From Bin87 sp965208015 (GTDB taxonomy: Bacteria > Chloroflexota > Dehalococcoidia > Lucifugimonadales > UBA3495), in NCBI GenBank assembly GCA_965208015.1, contig CBDBNT010000004.1, positions 62,001 through 126,000 on the forward strand: DNA of 64,000 bases. Reading direction: 5' to 3'. The position numbers and the translations under genes are program-made. Under the pieces are notes generated by a model. The model was not told the origin of the DNA and made no database searches. It saw nothing but the letters and a program-made list of their open reading frames with translations. Shown one piece after another: positions 36,686-45,448 of the stretch (position 1 is the first letter of the stretch; each line of letters opens with the position of its first letter).

Positions 36686-37456
36686 CTAATCGAACTGGTA
36701 CGGGTATACGACCTGTAGGACGCGGCCGTCGCGGAGGACGTCGAAGTATCCGTGGGCCGCGTTGGGTTGCTGGAGCCAGCGCCGGATAATATAGGCACAC
36801 AGGGACGCCAGTTGTCCGCCGACGCTGGTCTCGGCCGGGGCGATCATCAGGTCGTCATACATGTTGGGGTTGACGGAATCGTTGTCCTCGCTCAGGAAAT
36901 CGTCCAAAGCCAAAGAGATGGAACTGGACGGCGCTCCCGCCATCAGCATCGCGTAGTCGTTGACGTCCCACATCGATTGCATTATGTCATCGGGGTTCAT
37001 CTGCGCCATGACGTTTTCATCGAGGAACATCGTCAGGGCCAGCAGGAAGCGGCTGAACGCCAACTGTGACGGGTCCGAATTGCCGTACAGAGAGTTGCCT
37101 TCCGTTGTGCTGGCGGCCAGGAACGCTGCCTTGTCGATGTATGAAACCAGCAGCGGCACTTCGCGGCGGACCAGGATGCTCAGGCAGTCCTGGATGAGCT
37201 CGCCCCGACGCTCCGGTCGCCACGAGCGGAAGTAACCCTTGCCCTGGTACAAGTCGCCAGGACGCAACTCGTTGGGTACGCCATCGGTACCGGCGGGGGC
37301 GCCCAAATGGCGGCGAATCAGGGCATCGTATTCCCCGGTCATGGATATGTACTGGCTCTCCTGCACCAGCAATCCGGCGTGGACGTGGTGCGGCTGGCTG
37401 GGATCATCGGAGCTGAGGCCGGTCAGACCGGATTCACTGAGAAAAACCAGGTACAT
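36686..37456 (-). CDS. DUF3800-like protein
   Basis: A 256-residue protein beginning MYLVFLSESGLTGLSSDD, the position where DUF3800 proteins have YxDESG. Later parts include ELIQDCLSILVRREVPLLVS and SSISLALDDFLSE. DUF3800 proteins have an RNase H-like fold and are common in mobile/defence settings. Here the first acidic residue of the DES motif is Ser, so catalysis is uncertain. It ends with a strong terminator. Assignment by N-terminal pattern and length only. Confidence 0.6.
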   Translation of the reverse strand: MYLVFLSESGLTGLSSDDPSQPHHVHAGLLVQESQYISMTGEYDALIRRHLGAPAGTDGVPNELRPGDLYQGKGYFRSWRPERRGELIQDCLSILVRREVPLLVSYIDKAAFLAASTTEGNSLYGNSDPSQLAFSRFLLALTMFLDENVMAQMNPDDIMQSMWDVNDYAMLMAGAPSSSISLALDDFLSEDNDSVNPNMYDDLMIAPAETSVGGQLASLCAYIIRRWLQQPNAAHGYFDVLRDGRVLQVVYPYQFD

Positions 37457-37551
37457 GGTAGCCTCCCAGGCTGGCGCGGCGGGCTCTATGGCCCTGACTG
37501 GGGTTGGCGGCGACGGCGGCGTTTGCCGGCGTCAGCGGATGGGACCGGTGA

Positions 37552-37857
37552 TTAAGCAACGGTCCGAAAATCGACGTGAAGAACGTCGCCGGTGCGGGGT
37601 TGCCACTGGATCTCCGAAGCGACGGCGGTGTACTCGCCGGATTCGCCGGCGATGGTCACCCGGAGCGGCTGGCCGTACTCCCCGCCGGCGCGACTGATGG
37701 CTTGGAGCAGGGTGCGAACCTCGCACTGCAGCGAGCGGGATTCGACGCCCTTGCCGTACAGATGAACGGGCACGATGCCCTCTCGGCGCAGCGCTTTCAC
37801 CTTCTTGCCCAGGGTGTCGCGGGTTTCAAGTTGGACGGAAACCGTCGGGGTGGTCAT
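37552..37857 (-). CDS. rplY: Ribosomal protein bL25, short form
   Basis: A 101-residue 5S rRNA-binding protein. It shows the L25 core VSVQLETRDTLGKKVKALRR, GIVPVHLYGKGVESRSL and the C-terminal TGDVLHVDFRTVA. It lacks the CTC-type C-terminal domain found in longer bacterial forms. ATG 37857 is chosen for AGGAG ~11 nt upstream; an upstream ATG at 37917 gives a non-matching extension. It lies upstream of the DUF3800 gene on the same strand. Confidence 0.85.
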   Translation of the reverse strand: MTTPTVSVQLETRDTLGKKVKALRREGIVPVHLYGKGVESRSLQCEVRTLLQAISRAGGEYGQPLRVTIAGESGEYTAVASEIQWQPRTGDVLHVDFRTVA

Positions 37858-38040
37858 CGTAATCGGAACTCCTGGAGAACGTGTGGCGGGGACAACCCCG
37901 ATTAGGGCGCCTATCATAGCACACGCTGTAACCGCATCGGCAGGAACTGGCGCGCCGCCGATTGCATGGGAGGCCGTGTATCATAAAGTTGCGGCCTCGG
38001 TACCTTTCCAATATCATCGGCCTCGACCGACAATATCGTC

Positions 38041-38541
38041 ATGTTGAATGACCAACAAATCCAGGACCTCATCAGCCAGCCGAAACGGATTGTGGACAAG
38101 GATCCTGCCAGAGGTTACCGCGAGGAGCACCAGCAACGACGATGCGACTTGCAGTTGGAGCGCGTATCCGACGGTAACCTGTGCTTCTCGGTATTCGTTC
38201 GACAAAATCTCATGTTCATAGAGAATTTTTCTGTCGGGCTCCGTTATCGAACCGGGAATCCTCCTGTACCCGTAGTTACTCTGATTCGTTACAACGGGCC
38301 ACACGGCGAATTCAGTATCCAACCCGACCAACATTACGCCCAGCCACACGTCCACAGCGTAACCGAGGTGGAATTGAGCTCTGGCAGTGCTCACCCGCAA
38401 GAAAGGCATCGTGCGCTCACCGACCGTTACAGAACATTTGAAGAGTGCCTGCGGGCATTTTTCGCCGATGTGAGCATCCAAAATTACTCCGATTATTTCC
38501 CTGATTTAGGGCAGCGCAGGCTTTTCGATGGATATCCATAG
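38041..38541 (+). CDS. DUF6978-like protein
   Basis: A 166-residue protein whose outline fits the DUF6978 type: QDLISQPKRIVDKDP at the start, a beta-rich middle (LCFSVFVRQNLMFIENFSVG, PVVTLIRYNGPHGEF), then HVHSVTEVELSSG and a final RTFEECLRAFFADVSIQNYS helix. Proteins of this type commonly precede DUF1828 genes, as here; the two overlap by 14 bp. The function is unknown; a two-gene accessory or TA-like unit is plausible. Confidence 0.65.
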   Translation: MLNDQQIQDLISQPKRIVDKDPARGYREEHQQRRCDLQLERVSDGNLCFSVFVRQNLMFIENFSVGLRYRTGNPPVPVVTLIRYNGPHGEFSIQPDQHYAQPHVHSVTEVELSSGSAHPQERHRALTDRYRTFEECLRAFFADVSIQNYSDYFPDLGQRRLFDGYP

Positions 38542-39301
38542 CGCCAGAAGCGCTTTGCAGAATACGCCGGCGTCGGCATTCGAACTGTACGAGCGACGAC
38601 CCGGCTATTTCCAACTGATATTGCCTGTCTACCATGAAGACGGTGATATGGTAGAGATTTTCGTAGTGCAAAGCCCCCGCGGCGGAGAATATGTCCGTCT
38701 TTGCGATTTCGGAATGGCTCTGATGCGCCTGTCCTACACCTATGACGTGAACTCCGATGCGCGTCGCCGGATATTTGATAGCATCATCATCAACTGCGGC
38801 GTGCAGATTGATGAAGGCAACCTTTACCTGGATACGCTGACTGGGCGGGTGTACGAAGGCATTATGCAGTTTGCCGGCTGCGTCCAAAAAATTTGCAATA
38901 TGCGGTATTGGAGCAGAGAGACCGTCAGGAGCGCGTTTTACGAAGACCTCGAAAACTGCGTTTATACGGATTTTGCTCGATTCGAGCCCCAGCCCGATGT
39001 GTTCCCTCTATCAGACTACCCTAGCGGAGTTGACTGGACTTTGAGGCATGATAACCGGGATTTCTACGTGTTCGGCGTTCGGGGCAACGACAAGGCCAAG
39101 AATGTAGCGATTTCGCTTCTGGAATTTCAAAAGGCGCGGTTGCCGTTCATCAGCCTGGTCGTCCACGAAGATATCGAAGAGTTAGGTCGCCGCGAACGGC
39201 TGTACATTACGAGAAACGCGGACACGCAGTATCCTGGCCTCCGAGATTTTCAAGAAAAAGCTGCGGATGACATCCGCAGGTTCGCCGGTACTATGACCTG
39301 A
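38528..39301 (+). CDS. DUF1828-domain protein
   Basis: A 257-residue protein. The N-terminal third fits DUF1828: FQLILPVYHEDGDMVEIFVV then EYVRLCDFGMALMRLSYTYD (beta strands plus LsDdG-like segment). The C-terminal part has YVFGVRGNDKAKNVAISLLE and KARLPFISLVVHEDIEELGR. It starts inside the end of the DUF6978-like gene, so they are co-translated. No enzymatic motif is evident. Confidence 0.7.
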   Translation: MDIHSARSALQNTPASAFELYERRPGYFQLILPVYHEDGDMVEIFVVQSPRGGEYVRLCDFGMALMRLSYTYDVNSDARRRIFDSIIINCGVQIDEGNLYLDTLTGRVYEGIMQFAGCVQKICNMRYWSRETVRSAFYEDLENCVYTDFARFEPQPDVFPLSDYPSGVDWTLRHDNRDFYVFGVRGNDKAKNVAISLLEFQKARLPFISLVVHEDIEELGRRERLYITRNADTQYPGLRDFQEKAADDIRRFAGTMT

Positions 39302-39344
39302 ATCGGACGTCAATCGGCAGCCGTACTAACACAGTTGGGACCGT

Positions 39345-40325
39345 CTACCCCACCGCCTCCGCGTTGGCGCAGGCTTCCATCGGCTCGCCCCGGAGGCCGG
39401 CCACCAGGTTGCGCGCGGCCAGCTTCATGGTGTTGAGGCGGGTGGGCAGGGCCGCACTGCCGATGTGGGGGGTGATGACCACGTTGTCCAGGGTCAGCAG
39501 CGGGTCATCCGACGAGATTGGTTCCGGGGAGGTCACGTCCAGGGCAGCGCGGGCGATCTGCCCGTCGCGCAGCGCCTGGTAAAGGGCCGCCGGGTCGACC
39601 ACCGGCCCGCGCGACACGTTGATCAGAATGGCCGAGGGTTTCATCGTGGCCAATTGCGGCCCGCTGATCAGGTGGTGGGTTTGCGGAGTCAGGGGCACGC
39701 TGAGCACGACGAAATCGGCCTGGCCCAGGAGGTCGGTGAACTTGGCGTAACGCAGGCCGTACTCGGCCTCCACATCGGAGTAACGAGTCCGCGAGTGGTA
39801 GACGATGTCCATGTCGAACCCGCGGGCCCGCTTGGCGATCTCCCGGCCGATCTGCCCTAGCCCTACGATGCCCAGGCAGGCCTCGTGTACGTCCTGTCCC
39901 AGCCAGTGGGTGGGGTGGAACTGGATCTGCCAGCCGCCGCCGCGCAGCCAGCGCTCGCTCTCGGACGTGCGCCGGGCCGCGCCCAGCAGCAGGGCCATGG
40001 CCAGGTCGGCGGTGGACTTGGCCAGGACGCCGGGCGTGTAGCCAACCGGGATGCCGCGCCGCGTCGCCTCGGCTACGTCAACATTGTCCAGGCCCACCGC
40101 CAGCTGGCTGATCGCCCGCAGGTTGGGCGCCGCGTCCAGCAGGTCGGCGTCCACCCGGTCCATGATGGTGGTGAGGATGCCGTCGGAGTCACCGGCCTGC
40201 CGGCGCAACTCCTCCACGGGTGGCGGCGTTTCCTCCGGCCACACGGTCACGTCGGCAACCTCCCGGATGATGTCCAAAGCCTCGGGAAGCAGGGTGCGGG
40301 TAACGAATGCGCGAGGGGTCGACAT
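39345..40325 (-). CDS. D-2-hydroxyacid dehydrogenase (glyoxylate/hydroxypyruvate reductase-like)
   Basis: A 326-residue NAD(P)-dependent reductase of 2-oxoacids. Visible are the NAD-binding LGIVGLGQIGREIAKRARGF, the catalytic Arg in LINVSRGPVVDPAALYQAL, Glu in ALDVTSPEP and the His in VVITPHIGSAALPTR. Glyoxylate and hydroxypyruvate are the usual substrates for close relatives. It converges on the DUF1828 gene with a 43-bp gap. Confidence 0.93.
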   Translation of the reverse strand: MSTPRAFVTRTLLPEALDIIREVADVTVWPEETPPPVEELRRQAGDSDGILTTIMDRVDADLLDAAPNLRAISQLAVGLDNVDVAEATRRGIPVGYTPGVLAKSTADLAMALLLGAARRTSESERWLRGGGWQIQFHPTHWLGQDVHEACLGIVGLGQIGREIAKRARGFDMDIVYHSRTRYSDVEAEYGLRYAKFTDLLGQADFVVLSVPLTPQTHHLISGPQLATMKPSAILINVSRGPVVDPAALYQALRDGQIARAALDVTSPEPISSDDPLLTLDNVVITPHIGSAALPTRLNTMKLAARNLVAGLRGEPMEACANAEAVG

Positions 40326-40432
40326 GGCAACTCACCGCCAAATGCAACTGCGACGCCTGGATCGGACGCCGTGGCACAAATTGTAGTATCGGGGGGTGTC
40401 GGTTGCCAGTGCTACTCCCCGAGATTCTGCAA

Positions 40433-40470
40433 ATAAAATGGGCCGCCGCATTGCTGCAACGGCCCTTGCC
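40433..40470 (-). terminator. Probable terminator of the 40525-40827 gene
   Basis: GGGCCG (40440-40445) and CGGCCC (40460-40465) form a stem followed on the minus strand by ATTTTATTT. It lies 60 bp after the stop codon. Confidence 0.6.
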
Positions 40471-40524
40471 GACTGTAGAGTGACGCGGGGAAAGACGCGC
40501 TACCCGATGGTCGGTGTCGGTTGA

Positions 40525-40827
40525 TTAGACCAGCTTGGTGAAACCGTCGCGATAACCGCGGGTCTCGGCGATCTCGCGCTCCAGGCGGGCGCGCTCGGTC
40601 ATGCCCGGGCCGGCCACGACGTTCCGCAGGCGTACGAAGGTGGCGGCAATGATCGTGTGCAGCAGTGGTTTGCGGGAGACTTCCCATTCCTTGAGCAGTT
40701 CGGCGGGGGTTTCCGGTATGCGAGAAACGTCAACGGCAGCGGCCGGCGCAGTGGTAGCGGCAGGGGCGGCGGCGTTTTCGGCAACCGCGGTGTTGGCTTC
40801 GTTTTCGGGTTTCAATGCGGTAACCAT
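40525..40827 (-). CDS. Hypothetical protein with Ala-rich linker
   Basis: A 100-residue protein: N-terminal polar segment, an Ala/Pro/Thr-rich linker (NAAAPAATTAPAAAVDVS), then a helical part PETPAELLKEWEVSRKPLLH ending GYRDGFTKLV. ATG 40827 has GGAGGAAC upstream, a strong site, and the gene has its own terminator, so it is expressed. No family is recognised. Confidence 0.7.
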   Translation of the reverse strand: MVTALKPENEANTAVAENAAAPAATTAPAAAVDVSRIPETPAELLKEWEVSRKPLLHTIIAATFVRLRNVVAGPGMTERARLEREIAETRGYRDGFTKLV

Positions 40828-40942
40828 TTGTTCCTCCAAGGCTGATATTGCAAGCCTGTGATCATTTGAAATTATGATACCGAGTTCACCGCATTCCGTC
40901 AATAGATATTATTGGATAATCAATATCAAATATATAAATGCT

Positions 40943-40967
40943 GAAGGCGGGTTCACAACCCGCCTTC
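40943..40967 (-). terminator. Probable terminator of the FAD-oxidase operon
   Basis: GAAGGCGGGTT (40943-40953), loop CAC, AACCCGCCTTC (40957-40967): a perfect 11-bp stem 32 bp after the stop at 40999. The minus-strand side continues AGCATTTATATATTTG, AT-rich but with no clean T-run. The AT-rich DNA at 40868-40942 probably also holds the promoter of the 40525-40827 gene. Confidence 0.65.
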
Positions 40968-40998
40968 ATCTATGACCTCAACTCCGTTGTTGGCTGTG

Positions 40999-42456
40999 CT
41001 ACAACGTCAATTTCCCCGGATTCATGATGCCCGCCGGATCCAGCGCCCGCTTGATATCCAGCAGAGCGTCCCGGCTCACCCCCAGTTCTCGACCCAGCAA
41101 ATGGTGCAGCTTGATGCCCACGCCGTGGCAGTACTCCATGATCCCGCCCATGTCCTGGGCTAGGGTGAGCACCTCATCCACGCCGGCGGCCAGGTTCGCC
41201 CGCACCTCGGGATCGTAGCCGTCCCGACCGACCACCCGCCGGTCGCCGTCGGGCACCACCAGCATCGAGAAGAACTCCGGTCGGCTCCACAGGCAGTACT
41301 CCACCACCTTGATCTTCCGGGCCTCCAGCATCCGGTCGGCACGACGCCGATACTCCAGCACCCGGTCGGCGGGCAGGCTCATGTGCAGATAGTCGAAGGT
41401 GCGGCCCCACTGCCGCTGCCAGCGTTCCTCGCGAGGGCGTCCCAGGGCCGTCTCACGATAGTTCAACGCCGAGTCATGGCGGTGTTTCCAGTAGGATAGG
41501 GTCGGCTCCGGGCCCACGTTCCACCCGCCGGCCTCGTCGCACACCGCCATGGTGCGTCGCAGCGCGGCGTCCACGCCTTCCCGATAGCCTTCAAAAAGCA
41601 GGTGCAGCAGCACGCCCTCGCTATCCTCGGTCAGGTCCAGTAGCGCAGGGCGGATGCCCAAGGCCCCCATCTCAGTTACCACCGCGAAACCGGCGTCGAA
41701 ATCAGCGAATTCCACGGTCGTGTATTCGGCGGCCTCGGGTTGGCGGAACACGCGCAGGGTGGCCCGGGTTATCACCCCAAAGACGCCCTCGCTGCCGATG
41801 AAAAGGTGGTTCAGATTGGGGCCCGAGGACTGCTTGGGCACGGGCCGCGTGTTGATGATGCGTCCATCCGGAAGGACAACTTCCAGCGCCACCACCTGAT
41901 CACCCATGGGCCCGTAGGCGGCGGCGCGGTAGCCGACGCCGTTGGTGGAGATGGTGCCGGCTACACTGGCGATGGGAACGCTGTACGGGTCATGTCCCGG
42001 CATGAGCCCGTGGGGTTCCAGCGCGTCATACAGGTCTTGCAGAATCAGCCCGGCCTCGACCTCGGCGGTTAGCGACACCGGGTCTATGTCGATCACCCGG
42101 TTGATCCGGCCCAGGTCCAGGATGATCCCGCCGCTCACGGGCAGGATCCCGCCCATGACGCCAGTGCCGCCACCGTATGGAATCAGCGGAACGCCGGCGC
42201 GCTGGGCCAGCGTGACGATCTGAGAAACCTGGGCAGTATCCGCCGGCCGCACGACAACGTCGGCCAGGCGATCAAACGCGGCGTCGGCGTAGTAGGCCCG
42301 GTACGGCGTCAGAGCGTCGGCCGAGTAGCGGTCAAGTTCGGCCGGCTCCGTGAGAACGTGCTCGGAGCCGACGATTTGACACAGACAGCCGGCAATCTGC
42401 TGCCAGTCGATGGGATGGGAGGATTGCGGGCTGTCGGGCACGCGGGGAATGGTCAC
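40999..42456 (-). CDS. FAD-linked oxidase (GlcD / alkyl-DHAP synthase-like)
   Basis: A 485-residue VAO/PCMH-type flavoprotein. The FAD domain has GVPLIPYGGGTGVMGGILPV and VAGTISTNGVGYRAAAYGPM. The C-terminal domain ends in CHGVGIKLHHLLGRELG and IKRALDPAGIMNPGKL, typical for D-lactate/glycolate oxidase or alkyldihydroxyacetone-phosphate synthase relatives. The oxidised acid is unknown. The start ATG overlaps the stop of the upstream coiled-coil gene (42453-42456), so it is translationally coupled. Confidence 0.92.
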   Translation of the reverse strand: MTIPRVPDSPQSSHPIDWQQIAGCLCQIVGSEHVLTEPAELDRYSADALTPYRAYYADAAFDRLADVVVRPADTAQVSQIVTLAQRAGVPLIPYGGGTGVMGGILPVSGGIILDLGRINRVIDIDPVSLTAEVEAGLILQDLYDALEPHGLMPGHDPYSVPIASVAGTISTNGVGYRAAAYGPMGDQVVALEVVLPDGRIINTRPVPKQSSGPNLNHLFIGSEGVFGVITRATLRVFRQPEAAEYTTVEFADFDAGFAVVTEMGALGIRPALLDLTEDSEGVLLHLLFEGYREGVDAALRRTMAVCDEAGGWNVGPEPTLSYWKHRHDSALNYRETALGRPREERWQRQWGRTFDYLHMSLPADRVLEYRRRADRMLEARKIKVVEYCLWSRPEFFSMLVVPDGDRRVVGRDGYDPEVRANLAAGVDEVLTLAQDMGGIMEYCHGVGIKLHHLLGRELGVSRDALLDIKRALDPAGIMNPGKLTL

Positions 42457-42884
42457 AGCGGGCTGCGGAACATGGCTTGGCCGGTTTCGTCGTGGTTATG
42501 GTTGGCCAACGCCACCAGCAATTGCTCGTGGTTCCGGCGCATCTCCTCACGCATTTCGCGCATCTCGGCGCGCATTTCTTCCCGCAGCTCCCGCATCTCG
42601 GCGCGCATTTCTTCCCGCAGATCGCGCATATCCTGGCGGAGCTCCCTCACCTCTTCCTGTGTCGCACGCACGTCCTGGCGGAGCTCCCTCACCTCTTCCC
42701 TTGTCTCGCGCAACTCTTGCCGCGTTTCCGTCAAGCTCTCTTCCAGTCGGTCAACGCGGTAGGAGAGATGGTCAACCCGGCTGCTGAGCTTCCATATGTA
42801 CCACACCCCACCGCCGCCCAATAGGAGCACGGTGAGAGTCAGACCGGCGATGCTGGTTATGGCCATGGCGGTTGCCGCATCCAT
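42453..42884 (-). CDS. Membrane-anchored coiled-coil protein (paralogue of 32877-33326)
   Basis: A 143-residue protein with one N-terminal membrane helix (AGLTLTVLLLGGGGVWYIW) and a long coiled coil made of near-identical repeats around REEMRAEMRELREEMRAEMR. Its tail RRNHEQLLVALANHNHDETG is the same motif as in the other copy. AGGTGA lies upstream of ATG 42884. It lies 20 bp after cysS and overlaps the FAD-oxidase start. Function unknown. Confidence 0.75.
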   Translation of the reverse strand: MDAATAMAITSIAGLTLTVLLLGGGGVWYIWKLSSRVDHLSYRVDRLEESLTETRQELRETREEVRELRQDVRATQEEVRELRQDMRDLREEMRAEMRELREEMRAEMREMREEMRRNHEQLLVALANHNHDETGQAMFRSPL

Positions 42885-42904
42885 GGAAGTTCACCTCAAC
42901 GGGC

Positions 42905-44275
42905 TTATTGGCTCTGCCGCTGCCACTGGGTGCCCTGGGGGCCGTCTTCCAGGGTCACGCCCTGCTCGGCGAGGCCGTCCCGGATCTGGTCGGCCAGGGC
43001 GAACTGGCGGGCGGCCCGTAATTCGGTGCGTATCGACACCAGCAGGTTGATGAAGGGCGCGGCCGTCAGATCGTCGTCACCCGACGCTCGATCCTCGAAG
43101 GTGAGGCCCAGCACGGAGCCCAGTTCCCGCAGAGCGCCCTGACCGTCGTCGATGCGCTGACCGGCGTCCCGGCCCCGGTTGATGTCACGTGCCAGGTCGA
43201 ACAGCGCCGCCACGGCCTGCGGAGTGTTCAGGTCGTCGTCCATGGCGGCTGCGAACCTGGTCCGGTGGGCTTGCGGATCCACCTGCGGCCCGGTCCCATT
43301 TCCGGGTGTCAGGGCGTGGCGCATCCGTTCCAGGCTCCGCTCCACTGCGGCGGCGCCTTCGTCGCTGTACGCCAACGGGCTGCGGTAGTGGCTGCTGAGG
43401 AAGTACAGACGCATGGCGTCCGGACTGTAGCGTTCCAGGGCCTCCACCACGGACACCAGGTTGCCCAGCGATTTGCTCATCTTGTCGGAGCCCAACTGCA
43501 GCAGGCCGTTGTGCATCCAATAGCGGGAGAAAGGCTTGGCGCCGGTGTAGCACTCGCTCTGGGCGATCTCGTTTTCATGGTGCGGGAACACGAGGTCCTG
43601 CCCGCCGCCGTGGATGTCGAGCTGCTCGCCAAGGTATTCCAGGGACATGGCGGTGCACTCAATGTGCCAGCCGGGCCGGCCCGGTCCCCACGGGCTCTCC
43701 CACGAGGGCTCTCCCGGCTTGGCTCCCTTCCACAGGACGAAATCCATGGGGTGCTCTTTGTTCTCATCCACCTGGATGCGCGCGCCGGCGATCATGCTGT
43801 CCAGGGTGCGGTGGCTGAGCTTGCCGTAGTCGTCCTTGCTGGTCACACGGAAATACACGTCGCCAGCAGCGGGATAGGCATGACCCCGGTCGATCAGGCC
43901 GGCGATGGCGTCGATGATCCGCGGAATCTCCCGCGTGGCTCGGGGATATTCGGAGGCGCGCTGGATGTTCAGGGCATCCATCGTGTGGAAATAGTCGCCG
44001 ATGAATTCCTCGACCAGGTCGTCCTCGGAGACGCCGGACTCCTGCGCTCGCTGGATTATCTTGTCGTCGATATCCGTGAAGTTCTGGATATGACGAACCT
44101 CGTATCCCTTGTGCTCCAGATACCGCCGCAGGGTATCGAAGACCACGTAGCTGAGCGCGTGCCCGACGTGGGTGGCGGAATACGGGGTCACCCCGCACAC
44201 GTACATCTTGACCAGGTTGTCTTCGGCGGGAACGAACTCCTCAACCTGTCCGCTCAGGGTGTTGTAGAGCTTCAT
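42905..44275 (-). CDS. cysS: Cysteinyl-tRNA synthetase
   Basis: A 456-residue class I synthetase that charges tRNA-Cys. Visible are the HIGH-type PYSATHVGHALSYVVFDTL, zinc ligands C27 in MYVCGVTPYS and the later SECYTG/HHENE region, the WHIECTAMS motif and KMSKSLGN. The length is normal. It belongs to a minus-strand group with ispF upstream (51 bp) and a coiled-coil gene downstream (20 bp). Confidence 0.96.
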   Translation of the reverse strand: MKLYNTLSGQVEEFVPAEDNLVKMYVCGVTPYSATHVGHALSYVVFDTLRRYLEHKGYEVRHIQNFTDIDDKIIQRAQESGVSEDDLVEEFIGDYFHTMDALNIQRASEYPRATREIPRIIDAIAGLIDRGHAYPAAGDVYFRVTSKDDYGKLSHRTLDSMIAGARIQVDENKEHPMDFVLWKGAKPGEPSWESPWGPGRPGWHIECTAMSLEYLGEQLDIHGGGQDLVFPHHENEIAQSECYTGAKPFSRYWMHNGLLQLGSDKMSKSLGNLVSVVEALERYSPDAMRLYFLSSHYRSPLAYSDEGAAAVERSLERMRHALTPGNGTGPQVDPQAHRTRFAAAMDDDLNTPQAVAALFDLARDINRGRDAGQRIDDGQGALRELGSVLGLTFEDRASGDDDLTAAPFINLLVSIRTELRAARQFALADQIRDGLAEQGVTLEDGPQGTQWQRQSQ

Positions 44276-44326
44276 GCTAAACCGGATTAACGACGGCGCT
44301 TGCGGCCTTATTGATAACGCGCGGTG

Positions 44327-44806
44327 TCAGGACCGCCACAGCAACGCCACGGCTACCGCCGCGATCCCCTCTTCCCGCCCGGTGAATCCCAGGTAATCGG
44401 TGGTGGTGGCTTTGACGCTGATCTGCGATTGGTCGACCGAAAGCGCGGTGGCGATGTTCTGGCGCATCAGCGGCACATGGGGCGACAGCCGGGGACGTTG
44501 CGCCAGCATTGTAGCATCAACGTTGGCGATGCACCAACCTCCCTCCGCCAGTACGCCAGCCGTGCGCTCCAACAGTATCAGGCTGCTGATTCCGGCCAGG
44601 GTCGGGTCTCCGGGAGGGAAGTGCATGCCAATATCGCCGGCGCCGGCGGCGCCCAGCAGGGCGTCGACCACGGCGTGGCTGAGCGCGTCGCCGTCGCTGT
44701 GGCCAGCCAGGCCGGTGGGATGCGGAATACACACGCCGCCGAGCACCAGCGCGCGCCCGGCGACGAGGGCATGGGCGTCGGCTCCAGTGCCTGCTCGATA
44801 CTGCAC
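44327..44806 (-). CDS. ispF: 2-C-methyl-D-erythritol 2,4-cyclodiphosphate synthase
   Basis: A 159-residue MEP-pathway enzyme. The zinc ligands D9 and H11 are in GTGADAHAL, H43 in HSDGDALSHAVVDALLG, and the conserved GDIGMHFPPGDP and SVKATTTDYLGFTGREEGIA follow. It forms a trimer that cyclises CDP-methylerythritol phosphate. ispD lies 640 bp upstream, with a small membrane-protein gene between, and cysS follows directly; this order is common in bacteria. Confidence 0.96.
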   Translation of the reverse strand: MQYRAGTGADAHALVAGRALVLGGVCIPHPTGLAGHSDGDALSHAVVDALLGAAGAGDIGMHFPPGDPTLAGISSLILLERTAGVLAEGGWCIANVDATMLAQRPRLSPHVPLMRQNIATALSVDQSQISVKATTTDYLGFTGREEGIAAVAVALLWRS

Positions 44807-44846
44807 CGAGGCACCTGATTGGCGGGCCGCGAACCGGGTTACGCGC

Positions 44847-45293
44847 CTACCCTCGCTCGATGGCCTTGAGAGCCTTGTGCGCGTGCTCGATGTCGTTCAG
44901 CGGGCGACCGTAGACGATGATCGGCGCGTAACCGATCACGATCGCCACCAGAAACGCCAGCAGCGACCCATGCGCGACGAATTCCGCGTTGGTCGGCGCC
45001 TCGCCGACCCAAAGATGGCGGAGCAACATATCGCTCTGGGCCTCGATATAAGCCGGCGCCGGCAAGTCCAGTTTCGCGACCAGGAGCATCACCAACGGGA
45101 CGATGCAAATCAACGCCAGAATGGACCAGACGGTGACCCAAAACATGAACGTATTGCGCTCGGTATTCACTTTCGAGCGCAAATTCTCCAGCCGACCCGG
45201 GGCTACCGCCATGTCCAGCCGGTCAGCGCTCAGCCGCAGGAATTGAGCGTACTCCCCGTAACGGGAGCGACGGTTGACGGTGCTGGCAACCAT
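44847..45293 (-). CDS. Hypothetical membrane protein
   Basis: A 148-residue protein with a basic N-terminus (NRRSRYGEYAQFLRLSADRL) and two membrane helices (FWVTVWSILALICIVPLVML and LLAFLVAIVIGYAPIIVY). ATG 45293 has GGAGGATC upstream; longer starts to 45380 would run through the inverted repeat described at 45311-45379. It sits between ispD and ispF. No family is recognised. Confidence 0.65.
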   Translation of the reverse strand: MVASTVNRRSRYGEYAQFLRLSADRLDMAVAPGRLENLRSKVNTERNTFMFWVTVWSILALICIVPLVMLLVAKLDLPAPAYIEAQSDMLLRHLWVGEAPTNAEFVAHGSLLAFLVAIVIGYAPIIVYGRPLNDIEHAHKALKAIERG

Positions 45294-45310
45294 TCTGATC
45301 CTCCGCTTGT

Positions 45311-45379
45311 TGACACCCCTTGTCCAAACGCGCGAGTCGTGTTTCGTGTACACGCGCCGATGCTTGACAAGGGGCGTCA
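45311..45379. promoter_or_regulatory. Long inverted repeat upstream of the 44847-45293 gene
   Basis: TGACACCCCTTGTC (45311-45324) and GACAAGGGGCGTCA (45366-45379) pair over 14 positions with a single mismatch. An inner GC stem lies between them. The near arm lies 17 bp upstream of the ATG, so the hairpin is either a leader structure in the mRNA or a pair of operator half-sites. Confidence 0.55.
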
Positions 45380-45448
45380 TTAAACATCGTAGGCATAGAA
45401 GTCGGGCCGTGGCAAGCGGTCTCGCTTCCCATTTGCGGCAGTTTCGGC

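Noticed and set aside
42540..42720. Tandem DNA repeats as a CRISPR or mobile array
   Set aside because: The repeats encode coiled-coil heptads in a gene with a good start, so they are coding repeats.
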